A DNA stretch of 64,000 bases from Streptomyces marincola (GCF_020410765.1 NZ_CP084541.1:4297001-4361000); one strand, 5' to 3'. Shown: positions 25,332 to 35,377, counted from the stretch's first letter. The notes: generated by a model not told the origin, from the letters alone. Numbers and translations are program-made.

Positions 25332-26411
25332 ATGCTGGACCGGATGCGCCGGGAGCGGAGCGACGACGCCCTGACCGCCAGGGTGCTCGCCGCCGTGCAC
25401 AAGATCGACGCGGACCTCCACGACGGCCTCGGCGGCCGGGGCGCGCCCTCGGCCGCCCGCCGGCTGCGCCGGCTGCTCGCGGCAGGCTCCGTCGTGCTCG
25501 CCGACCTCAACGGCCCCGTGGCCGTGGCGGGCCAGGCGCCGGACGAGGCGGAGTTCACCGCGCTGCTCGGCCAGGTCTACGAGCACGCGACGCAGGCGCA
25601 CCGGCCGCCGTGGACGGCCGTTCCGCTGATCGTCGCGGGCGAGTTGTCCGGCGCGCTGGCCGTGCGCGAGGGCGGCGACGCCGAACTGCCCGCGGTGGCC
25701 GCGCTCGTGGCCCGCTCCCTCGACCACGCGGCGCTGCGCAGGGCCAGGAGCCGGATCGCGCAGGCCGACCTGCGCACGCTGCGGGCGCAGATCTCGCCGC
25801 ACTTCCTGCACAACGCGCTCGCGGTCATCGGCGCCAGGATCAGGACGGAGCCCGACCGCGCGCGCATGCTGCTGAACGACTTCGCCGACTACCTGCGCTA
25901 CAGCTTCTCGACCCAGGGCGACTACGCCACGGTCGCCGACGAACTCCAGGCGGTGCAGACCTACTTGGAGCTCCAGCGGGCCCGTTTCGACGACCGCATG
26001 GAACTGACCGTGCGCATGGCACCCGAGGTGCTGCCCGTCGCCCTGCCCTTCCTGGTCATCCAGCCGATCGTGGAGAACGCCGTCCGGCACGGCCTCGAAC
26101 CCAAGCCGGGCCCGGGAGCCATCAGCGTCTCCGGCTTCGGCGAGGGCCCCCTGTGCGTGATCGAGGTGGAGGACGACGGGGTCGGGATGGACCCCGCGTT
26201 CGCCCAGGCGGTCCTGGCCGGGGAACGCCCGCGCCGGGCCGGCGCCGCCCCGGACGGTGGCCGCAAGGGAGTCGGGCTCGCGAACGTCGACCAGCGGCTG
26301 CGCACCGTGTACGGCGCGGAGTACGGGCTGGTGATCGAGACGGCGCCGGGCAGCGGCACCCGGGTCGTGGTGCGGGTGCCGCGTTTCATGCGAGGAGTGG
26401 TCGCGAATTGA
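25332..26411 (+). CDS. soluble LytS-type sensor histidine kinase
   Basis: This 359-residue kinase belongs to the His_kinase/HATPase_c family that partners LytTR regulators. The N-terminal part (about 10-130) has a GAF-like alpha/beta pattern and no membrane helix, unlike most LytS proteins. The phosphoacceptor is His157 in AQISPHFLHNAL. The ATP lid region has QPIVENAVRHGL, then VEDDGVGMD and GVGLANVDQRLRTVYG. It therefore probably senses a cytoplasmic signal. Its stop overlaps the start of the response regulator gene (TTGA). The pair precedes a transporter, as in LytSR-type carboxylate uptake systems. Confidence 0.88.
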   Translation: MLDRMRRERSDDALTARVLAAVHKIDADLHDGLGGRGAPSAARRLRRLLAAGSVVLADLNGPVAVAGQAPDEAEFTALLGQVYEHATQAHRPPWTAVPLIVAGELSGALAVREGGDAELPAVAALVARSLDHAALRRARSRIAQADLRTLRAQISPHFLHNALAVIGARIRTEPDRARMLLNDFADYLRYSFSTQGDYATVADELQAVQTYLELQRARFDDRMELTVRMAPEVLPVALPFLVIQPIVENAVRHGLEPKPGPGAISVSGFGEGPLCVIEVEDDGVGMDPAFAQAVLAGERPRRAGAAPDGGRKGVGLANVDQRLRTVYGAEYGLVIETAPGSGTRVVVRVPRFMRGVVAN

Positions 26412-27220
26412 GGAACGTGCTGCGGGCCCTCGTGGTCGAGGACGAGGCGTCCACCCGGAGGGAGCTGGCGGCGATGCTCGCCGCCCTGCCCGAGATCGGC
26501 CCGGTCAGCCAGGCCGACGGCGGGGAGGCGGCCGTGCGGCTGCTCGGCACGGAGACCTTCGACGCCGCGTTCCTCGACATCTCCATGCCCGGCCTCGACG
26601 GCATGGAGGTCGCCCGGGTCCTGAGCGTGCTCTCGGCGCCGCCGGCCATCGTGTTCGTCACCGCGTCAGAGCACCACGCGGTGGACGCGTTCGGCATCGG
26701 AGCGGCCGACTACCTGCTCAAGCCGGTGCGGCCCGAGCGGCTCGCGGAGGCGGTGGCCAGGGTCGGCGCGCTGCGGCGCCCCGGACCGGCGCAGGGGGCG
26801 GCGGGGGCGGCCGAGGAGCTGTCCGTGGTCCAGATCGAGACCGGGCGGCAGACCGTCTTCGTGCACCGCGACGACATCCAGTTCGCCGAGGCGCACGGCG
26901 ACTACGTCCGCCTGCACACGGCCGCCGGGTCGCACCTGATCCGGCTGTCCCTGACCTACCTGGAGGAGGTGTGGGCCGAGGCCGGCTTCGTCCGCGCCCA
27001 CCGCGGCTACCTGGTCGCCGTCGGCTGGGTCAAGGACCTGCGGGTCTCCAGCGCCTCCGGGCTGCTCGCCAGGACCCCGGCCGGCGACGTCCCGGTCAGC
27101 CGGCGGCACTCCAGGGCGCTGAAGGAACGGTTGCTCGCCGCCGTCCGGGACGACGCCGGCCGGGGCGGGCCAGGGCCGCCGGGCGGCGGCCGGGGCCGCG
27201 GGGGCGCGGGCGGGGCCTGA
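26408..27220 (+). CDS. LytTR-family response regulator
   Basis: This 270-residue regulator has a receiver domain (about 4-120) with acidic pocket Glu11/Asp12, phosphorylation site Asp57 in FDAAFLDISMPGLDG, Thr in VFVTASEHH and Lys in YLLKPVRPE. A LytTR DNA-binding domain follows (about 140-240), with FVHRDDIQFAEAHGDYVRLH and FVRAHRGYLVAVGWVKDL. The C-terminal 20 residues are Gly/Arg-rich. The start is most likely TTG at 26408, ten bases after GAGGAG and overlapping the kinase stop; GTG at 26417 is the alternative. LytTR proteins bind direct-repeat operators near the genes they control, probably the downstream symporter. Confidence 0.9.
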   Translation: MRNVLRALVVEDEASTRRELAAMLAALPEIGPVSQADGGEAAVRLLGTETFDAAFLDISMPGLDGMEVARVLSVLSAPPAIVFVTASEHHAVDAFGIGAADYLLKPVRPERLAEAVARVGALRRPGPAQGAAGAAEELSVVQIETGRQTVFVHRDDIQFAEAHGDYVRLHTAAGSHLIRLSLTYLEEVWAEAGFVRAHRGYLVAVGWVKDLRVSSASGLLARTPAGDVPVSRRHSRALKERLLAAVRDDAGRGGPGPPGGGRGRGGAGGA

Positions 27221-27356
27221 CCCGAGGACCGGCGCGGAGAACGGCGGTGGATCGACCGCCGTCATCGGGAACGATCGGAGGACGACCGGGAGATGAGGGG
27301 GAGGGGCGGGGCATGAGCGGGGGACGGCCGGGGGACGGGCCCGGCGTGGGCCGGGC

Positions 27357-27722
27357 ATGAGCGGGGCGCCGCGGCGGGTGCGGGTGACGAGCCCGCAGAC
27401 CAGGATCGCGCTGTCGCGCGGGCACCGGCCGCCGCAGCACCTGCTGCCGCTGCCGGAACCGGGCTCCGACGACGCCGAGGCGCTGGCCGCGGCGCGCGGC
27501 GTCTTCGCCAGGCAGCGCCGGCTCGCGGTCCGCACGCTGTGCGCGCTGGGGCTGCTGCTGTTCGGGCTGAGCGGCCTGCTCGGCGGGCTCCCCGTGCTCG
27601 GCCGGGTGACGGCCTGGGGCATCCCGGTGTCCTGGCTGCTGCTGATGGCCGCGAGTTACCCGCTGCTGCTGGTCATCGCCGTGCTGCACGTCCGGGCCGC
27701 GGAACGGATCGAACGCGGATGA
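27357..27722 (+). CDS. small two-helix membrane protein paired with a symporter
   Basis: This 121-residue protein has a basic N terminus and two hydrophobic helices (about 60-80, LCALGLLLFGLSGLLGGLPV, and about 88-110, IPVSWLLLMAASYPLLLVIA). Its layout mirrors the DUF485 protein at 21681, but I see no clear DUF485 sequence signature, so homology is uncertain. The stop overlaps the next ATG (ATGA). It is likely an accessory subunit of the following transporter. The 136 bases upstream are G-rich and contain only a 15-codon open frame. Confidence 0.75.
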   Translation: MSGAPRRVRVTSPQTRIALSRGHRPPQHLLPLPEPGSDDAEALAAARGVFARQRRLAVRTLCALGLLLFGLSGLLGGLPVLGRVTAWGIPVSWLLLMAASYPLLLVIAVLHVRAAERIERG

Positions 27723-29203
27723 CAGGACTGCTCGCGATCGGGCTGCTGTTCGCCGCCAGCATGGCCATCGGCGTCCACGGGGTGCGCGCCACCCGCCTGA
27801 CCACCCCCGACTTCCTCGTGGCCTCGCGCCGGGTCACGCCGGGCCTGAACGCCATGGCCATCGCGGGCGAGTACGTGTCCGCCGCCTCGGTGCTCGGCCT
27901 CGCCGGGCTGATGCTCAAGAACGGCATCGGCAGCCTGTGGTACGCCGTCGGCTTCACCGCGGGCTACGTCGCGGTCGCCGCCCTGGTCGCTGGGCCCATG
28001 CGGCGCTCGGGCGCGTACACGGTGCCGGACTTCGCGGACTACCGGCTCGGCTCCGAGGCGATCCGCAAGCTGTGCGCGGTCATCGTCCTGGTGATCATGT
28101 GGCTGTACCTGGTGCCGCAGTTCAAGGGCGCGGGCATGGTGCTGCACCTGGTCAGCGGCACGCCGTACTGGGTGGGCGTGGTGCTGGCCGGCGCGGTGGT
28201 GAGCGTGTCGATCGCGGCCGGCGGCATGCGGTCGGCGACGTACGTGCAGGGCTTCCACTACGTCGTCAAGCTGCTGTTCATCGCGGTGCCCGCGATCTTC
28301 CTCGTCGTGCACGCCGGGGCGGACGCGCGCGCCGAGGCGTTGCGCATGGACGTCTCCGAGTGGAGCCGGCCGCTGCTCGACCTGGAGGGCTCGGGGCAGC
28401 CGCTGCTCGCGACCTGGTCGGTGCTGCTGGCCACCACGCTCGGCGCGGTCGGCCTGCCGCACGTCATCATGCGCTTCCACACCAGCGCGACGGCCAGGGC
28501 CGCCCGCCGCGTCGCGGTCGGCGTGATCGTGCTGCTCGGCGTCTTCTACCTCTTTCCCGCGGTCTACGGGCTGCTCGGCCGGGTGTTCACGCCAGGACTG
28601 GTCCGCGGCGGCGACACCGACACGGTGACGGTCGTCCTGCCGGGGGAGATCGTGCCGGGCGGTTGGGGGGCGGTGCTGACCGCCATCGTCGCGGCCGGGG
28701 CGTTCGCCGCGTTCCTCTCCACCTCGTCCGGGCTGCTGATGGCGCTGGCCGGGGGCCTGTCGCACGACCTGTCGCGGGCGAGCGTGCCCCGGCTGCGGCT
28801 CGCGGTGGCCGCCGGCGCGCTGGTCGCGGTGCTGCTCTCGCTGCCCGCACGGAGCGTGGACATCAACGTGGCGGTGGGCTGGGCGTTCGCGGTGGCCGCC
28901 TCGACGTTCTGCCCGCTGCTCGTGCTCGGCATCTGGTGGCGGGGGCTGACCACGGCCGGCGCGGCGGCCGGTCTCGCCGCGGGCGTCTGCGCCGCGACGG
29001 GCGCCGCGCTGGCCTCGGTGCTGACCGACCCAGGACCCGGCTGGCTGGTCGTGCTGCTCGCGCAGCCCGCGGCCTGGACCGTACCCCTTGCGTTCGCCGT
29101 AATGATTGTGGTATCGCTGCTCGGGCGTCCGCCGGAGTGGGCGGAACGGGCCGTGCTGCGGCTCCACGCGCCGGGACCGGCAGAGGCCGAGGGGGGTCCC
29201 TGA
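27719..29203 (+). CDS. sodium/solute symporter, SSS family (ActP/monocarboxylate type)
   Basis: This 494-residue integral membrane protein has about 12-13 helices. SSS family features are MAIAGEYVSAASVLGLAGLM, SLWYAVGFTAGYVA, a GAYTVPDFADYRLG loop, and GLPHVIMRFHTSATARAARR, which parallels GLPHILIRFYTVPDSKTAR of the first symporter. It is shorter than that protein because the periplasmic loops are reduced. Co-transcription with a small helper and proximity to the LytS/LytTR pair suggest signal-controlled uptake of a short organic acid such as acetate, pyruvate or propionate. The substrate is inference. Confidence 0.88.
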   Translation: MTGLLAIGLLFAASMAIGVHGVRATRLTTPDFLVASRRVTPGLNAMAIAGEYVSAASVLGLAGLMLKNGIGSLWYAVGFTAGYVAVAALVAGPMRRSGAYTVPDFADYRLGSEAIRKLCAVIVLVIMWLYLVPQFKGAGMVLHLVSGTPYWVGVVLAGAVVSVSIAAGGMRSATYVQGFHYVVKLLFIAVPAIFLVVHAGADARAEALRMDVSEWSRPLLDLEGSGQPLLATWSVLLATTLGAVGLPHVIMRFHTSATARAARRVAVGVIVLLGVFYLFPAVYGLLGRVFTPGLVRGGDTDTVTVVLPGEIVPGGWGAVLTAIVAAGAFAAFLSTSSGLLMALAGGLSHDLSRASVPRLRLAVAAGALVAVLLSLPARSVDINVAVGWAFAVAASTFCPLLVLGIWWRGLTTAGAAAGLAAGVCAATGAALASVLTDPGPGWLVVLLAQPAAWTVPLAFAVMIVVSLLGRPPEWAERAVLRLHAPGPAEAEGGP

Positions 29204-29285
29204 AGGCGCCCGGGGGGCGCGTGGGGGCGGGCGTGGAGGCGCCCGGAGGCGCGGAGAATCGGGGCACCCGGTCGGCCGGGCCCGA

Positions 29286-29316
29286 TTGGCATGGGTGGCG
29301 ACCCATATGGCACACT
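29286..29316 (+). promoter_or_regulatory. candidate S10 operon promoter
   Basis: TTGGCA and CACACT are 19 bases apart within a context (TATGGCACACTGACC) very like that of the rpoB promoter. Transcription near 29323 would give a leader of about 340 bases before rpsJ. Confidence 0.45.
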
Positions 29317-29514
29317 GACCAGGTTGCTCGGTTGAGAGCCGATGCCGCGCGCCTCCCGCCGGGAGGACCGGAAGCGAGTCCCACTGTATTCGTCGCCCCA
29401 TATATGCCCTGGTCACAGCGGTAGAGGCGGAAATACCGGGATCTTCCGGGAAGCGTTGGCGGGGTATCGACCAGGCGCCCGGTGGAAGTTCTCCCCCCAC
29501 TCCTCGCAGAGGAA

Positions 29515-29542
29515 ACCTCCCCCGGCCAAGTGGCCGGGAGGT
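29515..29542 (+). promoter_or_regulatory. hairpin in the rpsJ leader
   Basis: ACCTCC...GGCC and GGCCGGGAGGT pair over 11 bp around an AAGT loop, with two extra C residues bulged on the 5' side. It lies 30 bases before the shared leader element. It could be an L4-responsive or attenuation structure. The rest of 29204-29514 holds no gene that I can support. Confidence 0.5.
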
Positions 29543-29572
29543 GCCTTCAGCGGCGAACTCTGGGAACGAGTG

Positions 29573-29597
29573 CGACACACCCGACCGCGTGGGTCGG
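29573..29597 (+). promoter_or_regulatory. 25-bp leader element shared with rpsL
   Basis: This copy is identical to 16960-16984 and ends 64 bases before the rpsJ start. The CCGACC/GGTCGG hairpin is retained, but the flanking ACA/TGT extension is absent because AGC follows. Conservation therefore covers the core and its 5' side rather than the outer stem. Confidence 0.6.
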
Positions 29598-29661
29598 AGC
29601 GAGGGGGAGGTGCGGCCCCGGGTTCCAGAGCGTTGACGAGAGACAGGACTACGAAGTAGCC

Positions 29662-29970
29662 ATGGCGGGACAGAAGATCCGCATTCGGCTCAAGGCCTAC
29701 GACCACGAGGTCATCGACAACTCGGCGAAGAAGATCGTCGAGACGGTGACCCGTACGGGAGCGTCGGTCGCGGGCCCGGTGCCGCTGCCCACTGAGAAGA
29801 ACGTGTACTGCGTCATCAAGTCGCCGCACAAGTACAAGGACTCGCGCGAGCACTTCGAGATGCGCACCCACAAGCGGCTGATCGACATCCTCGACCCCAC
29901 CCCCAAGACCGTTGACTCGCTGATGCGCCTGGACCTTCCGGCCGGCGTCGACATCGAGATCAAGCTCTGA
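29662..29970 (+). CDS. rpsJ: 30S ribosomal protein S10 (NusE)
   Basis: S10 is a head protein of the 30S subunit and, as NusE, bridges NusG and antitermination complexes. The 102 residues begin MAGQKIRIRLKAYDHEVIDN and end LPAGVDIEIKL. The ATG at 29662 fits the family length; the ribosome-binding site is weak (GAGAGACAGG lies further upstream). It is the first gene of the S10 operon, 16 bases before rplC. Confidence 0.98.
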   Translation: MAGQKIRIRLKAYDHEVIDNSAKKIVETVTRTGASVAGPVPLPTEKNVYCVIKSPHKYKDSREHFEMRTHKRLIDILDPTPKTVDSLMRLDLPAGVDIEIKL

Positions 29971-29986
29971 GAGGCGCGGAAGAGAG

Positions 29987-30631
29987 ATGACCAAGCAGAT
30001 CAAGGGCGTCCTGGGCGAGAAGCTCGGCATGACCCAGGTCTGGGACGACAACAACCGCGTCGTTCCCGTGACCGTGGTCAAGGCCGGGCCCTGTGTCGTC
30101 ACCCAGGTCCGTACCAACGACAGGGACGGCTACGAGTCCGTCCAGATCGCGTTCGGCGAGATCGACCCGCGCAAGGTGAACCGGCCGCTCAAGGGCCACT
30201 TCGCCAAGGCCGACGTCACTCCCCGCCGCCACCTGGTGGAGATCCGCACCGGGGACGCCTCCGAATACACCCTCGGCCAGGAAGTCACCGCCGAGGTGTT
30301 CGAGTCCGGCGTCCGGGTCGACGTGACCGGCACCAGCAAGGGCAAGGGCACCGCGGGTGTCATGAAGCGCCACGGCTTCGGCGGCCTCGGCGCCTCGCAC
30401 GGCACCCAGCGCAAGCACCGCTCGCCCGGCTCCATCGGCGGTTGCGCCACCCCGGGCCGCGTGTTCAAGGGCCTGCGCATGGCCGGCCGCATGGGCAACG
30501 AGCGCGTCACCACCCAGAACCTGACCGTCCACGCCGTTGACGCGGAGAAGGGCCTGCTGCTCATCAAGGGCGCGGTGCCCGGCCCCAACGGCGGCCTCGT
30601 CCTGGTCCGCACCGCGGCCAAGGGGGCCTGA
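29987..30631 (+). CDS. rplC: 50S ribosomal protein L3
   Basis: L3 reaches into the peptidyl transferase region and starts 50S assembly. The 214 residues begin MTKQIKGVLGEKLGMTQVWD. The conserved extension is GLGASHGTQRKHRSPGSIGG, and the loop near the peptidyl transferase centre is intact. The ATG follows GGAAGAGAG. Confidence 0.99.
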   Translation: MTKQIKGVLGEKLGMTQVWDDNNRVVPVTVVKAGPCVVTQVRTNDRDGYESVQIAFGEIDPRKVNRPLKGHFAKADVTPRRHLVEIRTGDASEYTLGQEVTAEVFESGVRVDVTGTSKGKGTAGVMKRHGFGGLGASHGTQRKHRSPGSIGGCATPGRVFKGLRMAGRMGNERVTTQNLTVHAVDAEKGLLLIKGAVPGPNGGLVLVRTAAKGA

Positions 30632-30638
30632 TCCCATC

Positions 30639-31307
30639 ATGAGCACCGTTGACATCCTTTCGCCGGCCGGCGAGAAGACCGGGACCGTCGAACTCCCCGC
30701 GGAGATCTTCGACGCGCGGGTCAGCATTCCGCTGATCCACCAGGTCGTCGTCGCCCAGCTGGCCGCTGCCCGCCAGGGCACGCACAAGACGAAGACCCGT
30801 GGCGAGGTCCGCGGCGGCGGCAAGAAGCCGTACCGCCAGAAGGGCACAGGACGGGCCCGTCAGGGCTCCGTGCGCGCCCCGCAGTTCGCCGGCGGTGGCG
30901 TCGTGCACGGCCCCGTGCCGCGCGACTACACCCAGCGCACCCCGAAGAAGATGAAGGCCGCCGCGCTGCGCGGTGCCCTCACCGACCGGGCGCGCAACGA
31001 GCGCATCCACATCGTCACCGGCGTCGTGGACGGCGAGGTCTCGACCAAGTCCGCCCGCACCCTCCTCGGCAAGATCAGCGACCGCAAGAAGGTCCTGCTC
31101 GTCGCGGAGCGCACCGACGAGGCCGCGTGGCTCTCGGCCCGCAACCTGCCGCAGGTGCACCTCCTCGACCCGGGCCAGCTGAACACGTACGACGTGCTCG
31201 ACTCCGACGACGTCGTGTTCACCAAGGCCGCCTTCGACCGCTTCGTGGCCGCCCGCGCCGCCGACAAGGTCGCGTTCGACAAGAAGCCCGAAGGGAGTGA
31301 GGCGTGA
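30639..31307 (+). CDS. rplD: 50S ribosomal protein L4
   Basis: L4 lines the exit tunnel with L22 and, in some bacteria, represses the S10 operon. The 222 residues start with ATG 30639, seven bases after rplC. The tunnel loop contains THKTKTRGEVRGGGKKPYRQ and KGTGRARQGSVRAPQF. The C-terminal domain ends with KPEGSEA. Its stop overlaps the rplW start region. Confidence 0.98.
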   Translation: MSTVDILSPAGEKTGTVELPAEIFDARVSIPLIHQVVVAQLAAARQGTHKTKTRGEVRGGGKKPYRQKGTGRARQGSVRAPQFAGGGVVHGPVPRDYTQRTPKKMKAAALRGALTDRARNERIHIVTGVVDGEVSTKSARTLLGKISDRKKVLLVAERTDEAAWLSARNLPQVHLLDPGQLNTYDVLDSDDVVFTKAAFDRFVAARAADKVAFDKKPEGSEA

Positions 31308-31642
31308 TGACCGACGTCGCGGTCACCGACATCTCCAGCAAGCACTTCCCGGACCCGCACGACATCCTGATCAAGCCCGTGGTGTCCGAGAAGAGCTACG
31401 CGCTGCTCGACGAGAACAAGTACACGTTCATCGTCGACCCGCGAGCCAACAAGACCCAGATCAAGCAGGCCGTCCAGGCGGTCTTCTCGGTCAAGGTCAC
31501 CTCGGTCCACACCATCAACCGGCAGGGCAAGCGCAAGCGCACCCGCACCGGTTTCGGCAGGCGTGCCAGCACCAAGCGCGCCATCGTGACCCTCGCCGAG
31601 GGCGACAGCATCGACATCTTCGGCGGTCCGGTCGCCTCCTGA
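31307..31642 (+). CDS. rplW: 50S ribosomal protein L23
   Basis: L23 sits at the tunnel exit and docks trigger factor and SRP. The 111 residues contain DILIKPVVSEKSYALLDENK and NRQGKRKRTRTGFGRR. The ATG at 31307 shares its A with the rplD stop; a GTG at 31304 is three bases earlier and equally spaced from GGGAG. The N terminus is shorter than that of the S. coelicolor protein as I remember it, lacking its basic Ala/Lys-rich extension. Confidence 0.95.
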   Translation: MTDVAVTDISSKHFPDPHDILIKPVVSEKSYALLDENKYTFIVDPRANKTQIKQAVQAVFSVKVTSVHTINRQGKRKRTRTGFGRRASTKRAIVTLAEGDSIDIFGGPVAS

Positions 31643-31683
31643 CGGGGGCGCCGATCCGTCCGATACCGGACGAGGACTAAGAA

Positions 31684-32520
<837 letters not shown>

Positions 32521-32532
32521 GAGCAGGCCAGG

Positions 32533-32814
32533 ATGCCGCGCAGTCTCAAGAAGGGACCCTTCGTCGACGACCACCTGATCAAGAAGGTGGACGCGCAGAA
32601 CGAAGCCGGTACCAAGAACGTCATCAAGACCTGGTCGCGCCGCTCGATGATCGTCCCGGCGATGCTGGGCCACACCATCGCCGTGCACGACGGCCGTAAG
32701 CACGTCCCGGTGTTCATCAACGAGTCGATGGTCGGCCACAAGCTCGGCGAGTTCGCACCGACCCGCACCTTCCGCGGCCACGTCAAGGACGACCGCAAGT
32801 CGCGGCGGCGCTGA
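32533..32814 (+). CDS. rpsS: 30S ribosomal protein S19
   Basis: S19 is a 30S head protein partnered with S13. The 93 residues begin MPRSLKKGPFVDDHLIKKVD and end with KSRRR. The conserved central segment is RRSMIVPAMLGHTIAVHDGR. It starts 12 bases after rplB. Confidence 0.99.
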   Translation: MPRSLKKGPFVDDHLIKKVDAQNEAGTKNVIKTWSRRSMIVPAMLGHTIAVHDGRKHVPVFINESMVGHKLGEFAPTRTFRGHVKDDRKSRRR

Positions 32815-32853
32815 GCGAGGTTGCTGACCATGACTGACACTGAAGGGACGACC

Positions 32854-33200
32854 ATGGAAGCCAGGGCTATCGCGCGGTACATCCGCGTCACGCCCATGAA
32901 GGCCCGCCGTGTGGTGGACCTCATCCGTGGGCTGAACGCCTCGGAGGCTCAGGCGGTCCTGCGCTTCGCCCCGCAGGCCGCGAGCGTGCCCGTGGGGAAG
33001 GTGCTCGACAGCGCCATCGCCAACGCGGCGCACAACTACAACCACACGGACGTCGACAGCCTCTACGTGAAGGAGGCGTACGTCGACGAGGGCCCGACCC
33101 TGAAGCGGTTCCGGCCGCGTGCCCAGGGCCGCGCCTACCGGATCCGTAAGCGGACCAGCCACATCACGGTGGTCGTCGGCAGCAAGGAAGGGACCCGGTA

Positions 33201-33201
<1 letters not shown>
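32854..33201 (+). CDS. rplV: 50S ribosomal protein L22
   Basis: L22 contributes the beta-hairpin that lines the exit tunnel near the macrolide site. The 115-residue form starts at ATG 32854 (MEARAIARYIRVTPMKARRV) behind GAAGGGACGACC. The frame is open from 32821, but the extra 11 residues are not family-like. The hairpin region GPTLKRFRPRAQGRAYRIRK is intact. Its stop overlaps the rpsC ATG by one base. Confidence 0.97.
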
Positions 33202-34052
<851 letters not shown>

Positions 34053-34056
34053 GACC

Positions 34057-34476
34057 ATGCTGATTCCTCGCAAGGTCAAGTACCGCAAGCAGCACCACCC
34101 CAAGCGCAGTGGGGCGGCGAAGGGCGGCACCGAGGTCGCCTTCGGTGAGTACGGCATCCAGGCCGTCACCGGCGCCTACGTGACGAACCGGCAGATCGAG
34201 GCCGCGCGTATCTCGATGACCCGGCACATCAAGCGTGGCGGCAAGGTCTGGATCAACATCTACCCGGACCGCCCGCTGACCAAGAAGCCGGCCGAGACCC
34301 GCATGGGTTCCGGCAAGGGCTCGCCGGAGTGGTGGGTGGCGAACGTCAAGCCGGGACGCGTGATGTTCGAGCTGTCCTACCCGAACGAGAAGATCGCTCG
34401 TGAGGCGCTGATCCGCGCCGCGCACAAGCTCCCGATGAAGTGCCGGATCGTCCGGCGCGAGGCAGGTGAGGCGTGA
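34057..34476 (+). CDS. rplP: 50S ribosomal protein L16
   Basis: L16 organises the A-site finger and is an evernimicin/avilamycin contact. The 139 residues begin MLIPRKVKYRKQHHPKRSGA and include GKVWINIYPDRPLTKKPAET. It starts four bases after rpsC. The stop shares a base with rpmC. Confidence 0.99.
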   Translation: MLIPRKVKYRKQHHPKRSGAAKGGTEVAFGEYGIQAVTGAYVTNRQIEAARISMTRHIKRGGKVWINIYPDRPLTKKPAETRMGSGKGSPEWWVANVKPGRVMFELSYPNEKIAREALIRAAHKLPMKCRIVRREAGEA

Positions 34477-34721
34477 TGGCTGCCGGTACCAAGCCCGCCG
34501 AGCTGCGGGAGCTGAACAACGAGGAGCTCGTTGTGAAGCTGCGCGAGGCGAAGGAGGAGCTCTTCAGGCTCCGCTTCCAGGCGGCGACCGGCCAGCTGGA
34601 GAACAACAGCCGGCTCAAGGTCGCCCGCAAGGACATCGCCCGGATCTACACCGTCATGCAGGAGCGCGCGCTCGGCATCGAGTCGGTGGAGCCCGTCGCC
34701 GAGGCGGTGGAGAACGCCTGA
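34476..34721 (+). CDS. rpmC: 50S ribosomal protein L29
   Basis: L29 is a small alpha-helical protein near the tunnel exit beside L23. The 81 residues begin MAAGTKPAELRELNNEELVV and include RFQAATGQLENN and RKDIARIYTVMQER. The ATG at 34476 overlaps the rplP stop; a GTG one codon upstream is an alternative. Confidence 0.97.
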   Translation: MAAGTKPAELRELNNEELVVKLREAKEELFRLRFQAATGQLENNSRLKVARKDIARIYTVMQERALGIESVEPVAEAVENA

Positions 34722-35005
34722 TGAGTGAGAAGACTGTGACTGAGACGACGACTGAGCGCGGCCGGCGGAAGACCCGCGAGGGTCTGGTCGTCAGCGACAA
34801 GATGGACAAGACCGTCGTTGTCGCTGTCGAGGACCGGGTCAAGCACGCCCTGTACGGCAAGATCATCCGCCGGACGAGCAAGCTCAAGGCGCACGACGAG
34901 CAGAACGCCGCCGGCGTCGGTGACCGCGTTCTTCTGATGGAGACCCGTCCGCTTTCCGCGACCAAGCGCTGGCGCGTCGTGGAGATTCTGGAGAAGGCGA
35001 AGTAA
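34721..35005 (+). CDS. rpsQ: 30S ribosomal protein S17
   Basis: S17 is a primary 16S rRNA-binding protein of the 30S body. The 94 residues contain TREGLVVSDKMDKTVVVAVE and YGKIIRRTSKLKAHDEQN. The ATG at 34721 shares its A with the rpmC stop (TGATG). The N terminus carries a short Thr/Glu-rich lead before the conserved fold. Confidence 0.98.
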   Translation: MSEKTVTETTTERGRRKTREGLVVSDKMDKTVVVAVEDRVKHALYGKIIRRTSKLKAHDEQNAAGVGDRVLLMETRPLSATKRWRVVEILEKAK

Positions 35006-35008
35006 CCA

Positions 35009-35377
35009 ATGATCCAGCAGGAGTCGCGACTGCGCGTCGCCGACAACACGGGTGCGAAGGAGATCCTCTGCATTCGTGTTCTCGGCGGATCCGGGCGCCG
35101 CTACGCGGGCATCGGTGACGTCATCGTGGCCACCGTCAAGGACGCGATCCCCGGTGGCAACGTCAAGAAGGGCGATGTCGTCAAGGCCGTCATCGTGCGC
35201 GCCGTCAAGGAGCGCCGGCGTCCCGACGGTTCGTACATCCGCTTCGACGAGAACGCCGCCGTCATTCTGCGGAACGACGGTGACCCCCGTGGCACCCGTA
35301 TCTTCGGCCCGGTGGGCCGTGAGCTGCGCGAGAAGAAGTTCATGAAGATCATCTCGCTCGCGCCGGAGGTGCTGTGA
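35009..35377 (+). CDS. rplN: 50S ribosomal protein L14
   Basis: L14 contributes to intersubunit bridges and is the docking site of RsfS. The 122 residues begin MIQQESRLRVADNTGAKEIL and contain KKGDVVKAVIVRAVKERRRP and FGPVGRELREKKFMKIISLA. It starts three bases after rpsQ. Confidence 0.99.
   Translation: MIQQESRLRVADNTGAKEILCIRVLGGSGRRYAGIGDVIVATVKDAIPGGNVKKGDVVKAVIVRAVKERRRPDGSYIRFDENAAVILRNDGDPRGTRIFGPVGRELREKKFMKIISLAPEVL

Noticed and set aside
27313..27360. Fifteen-codon open frame before the second small membrane protein
   Set aside because: It is Gly/Pro/Arg-rich with no homologous look and arises from a G-rich stretch. A leader peptide cannot be supported.
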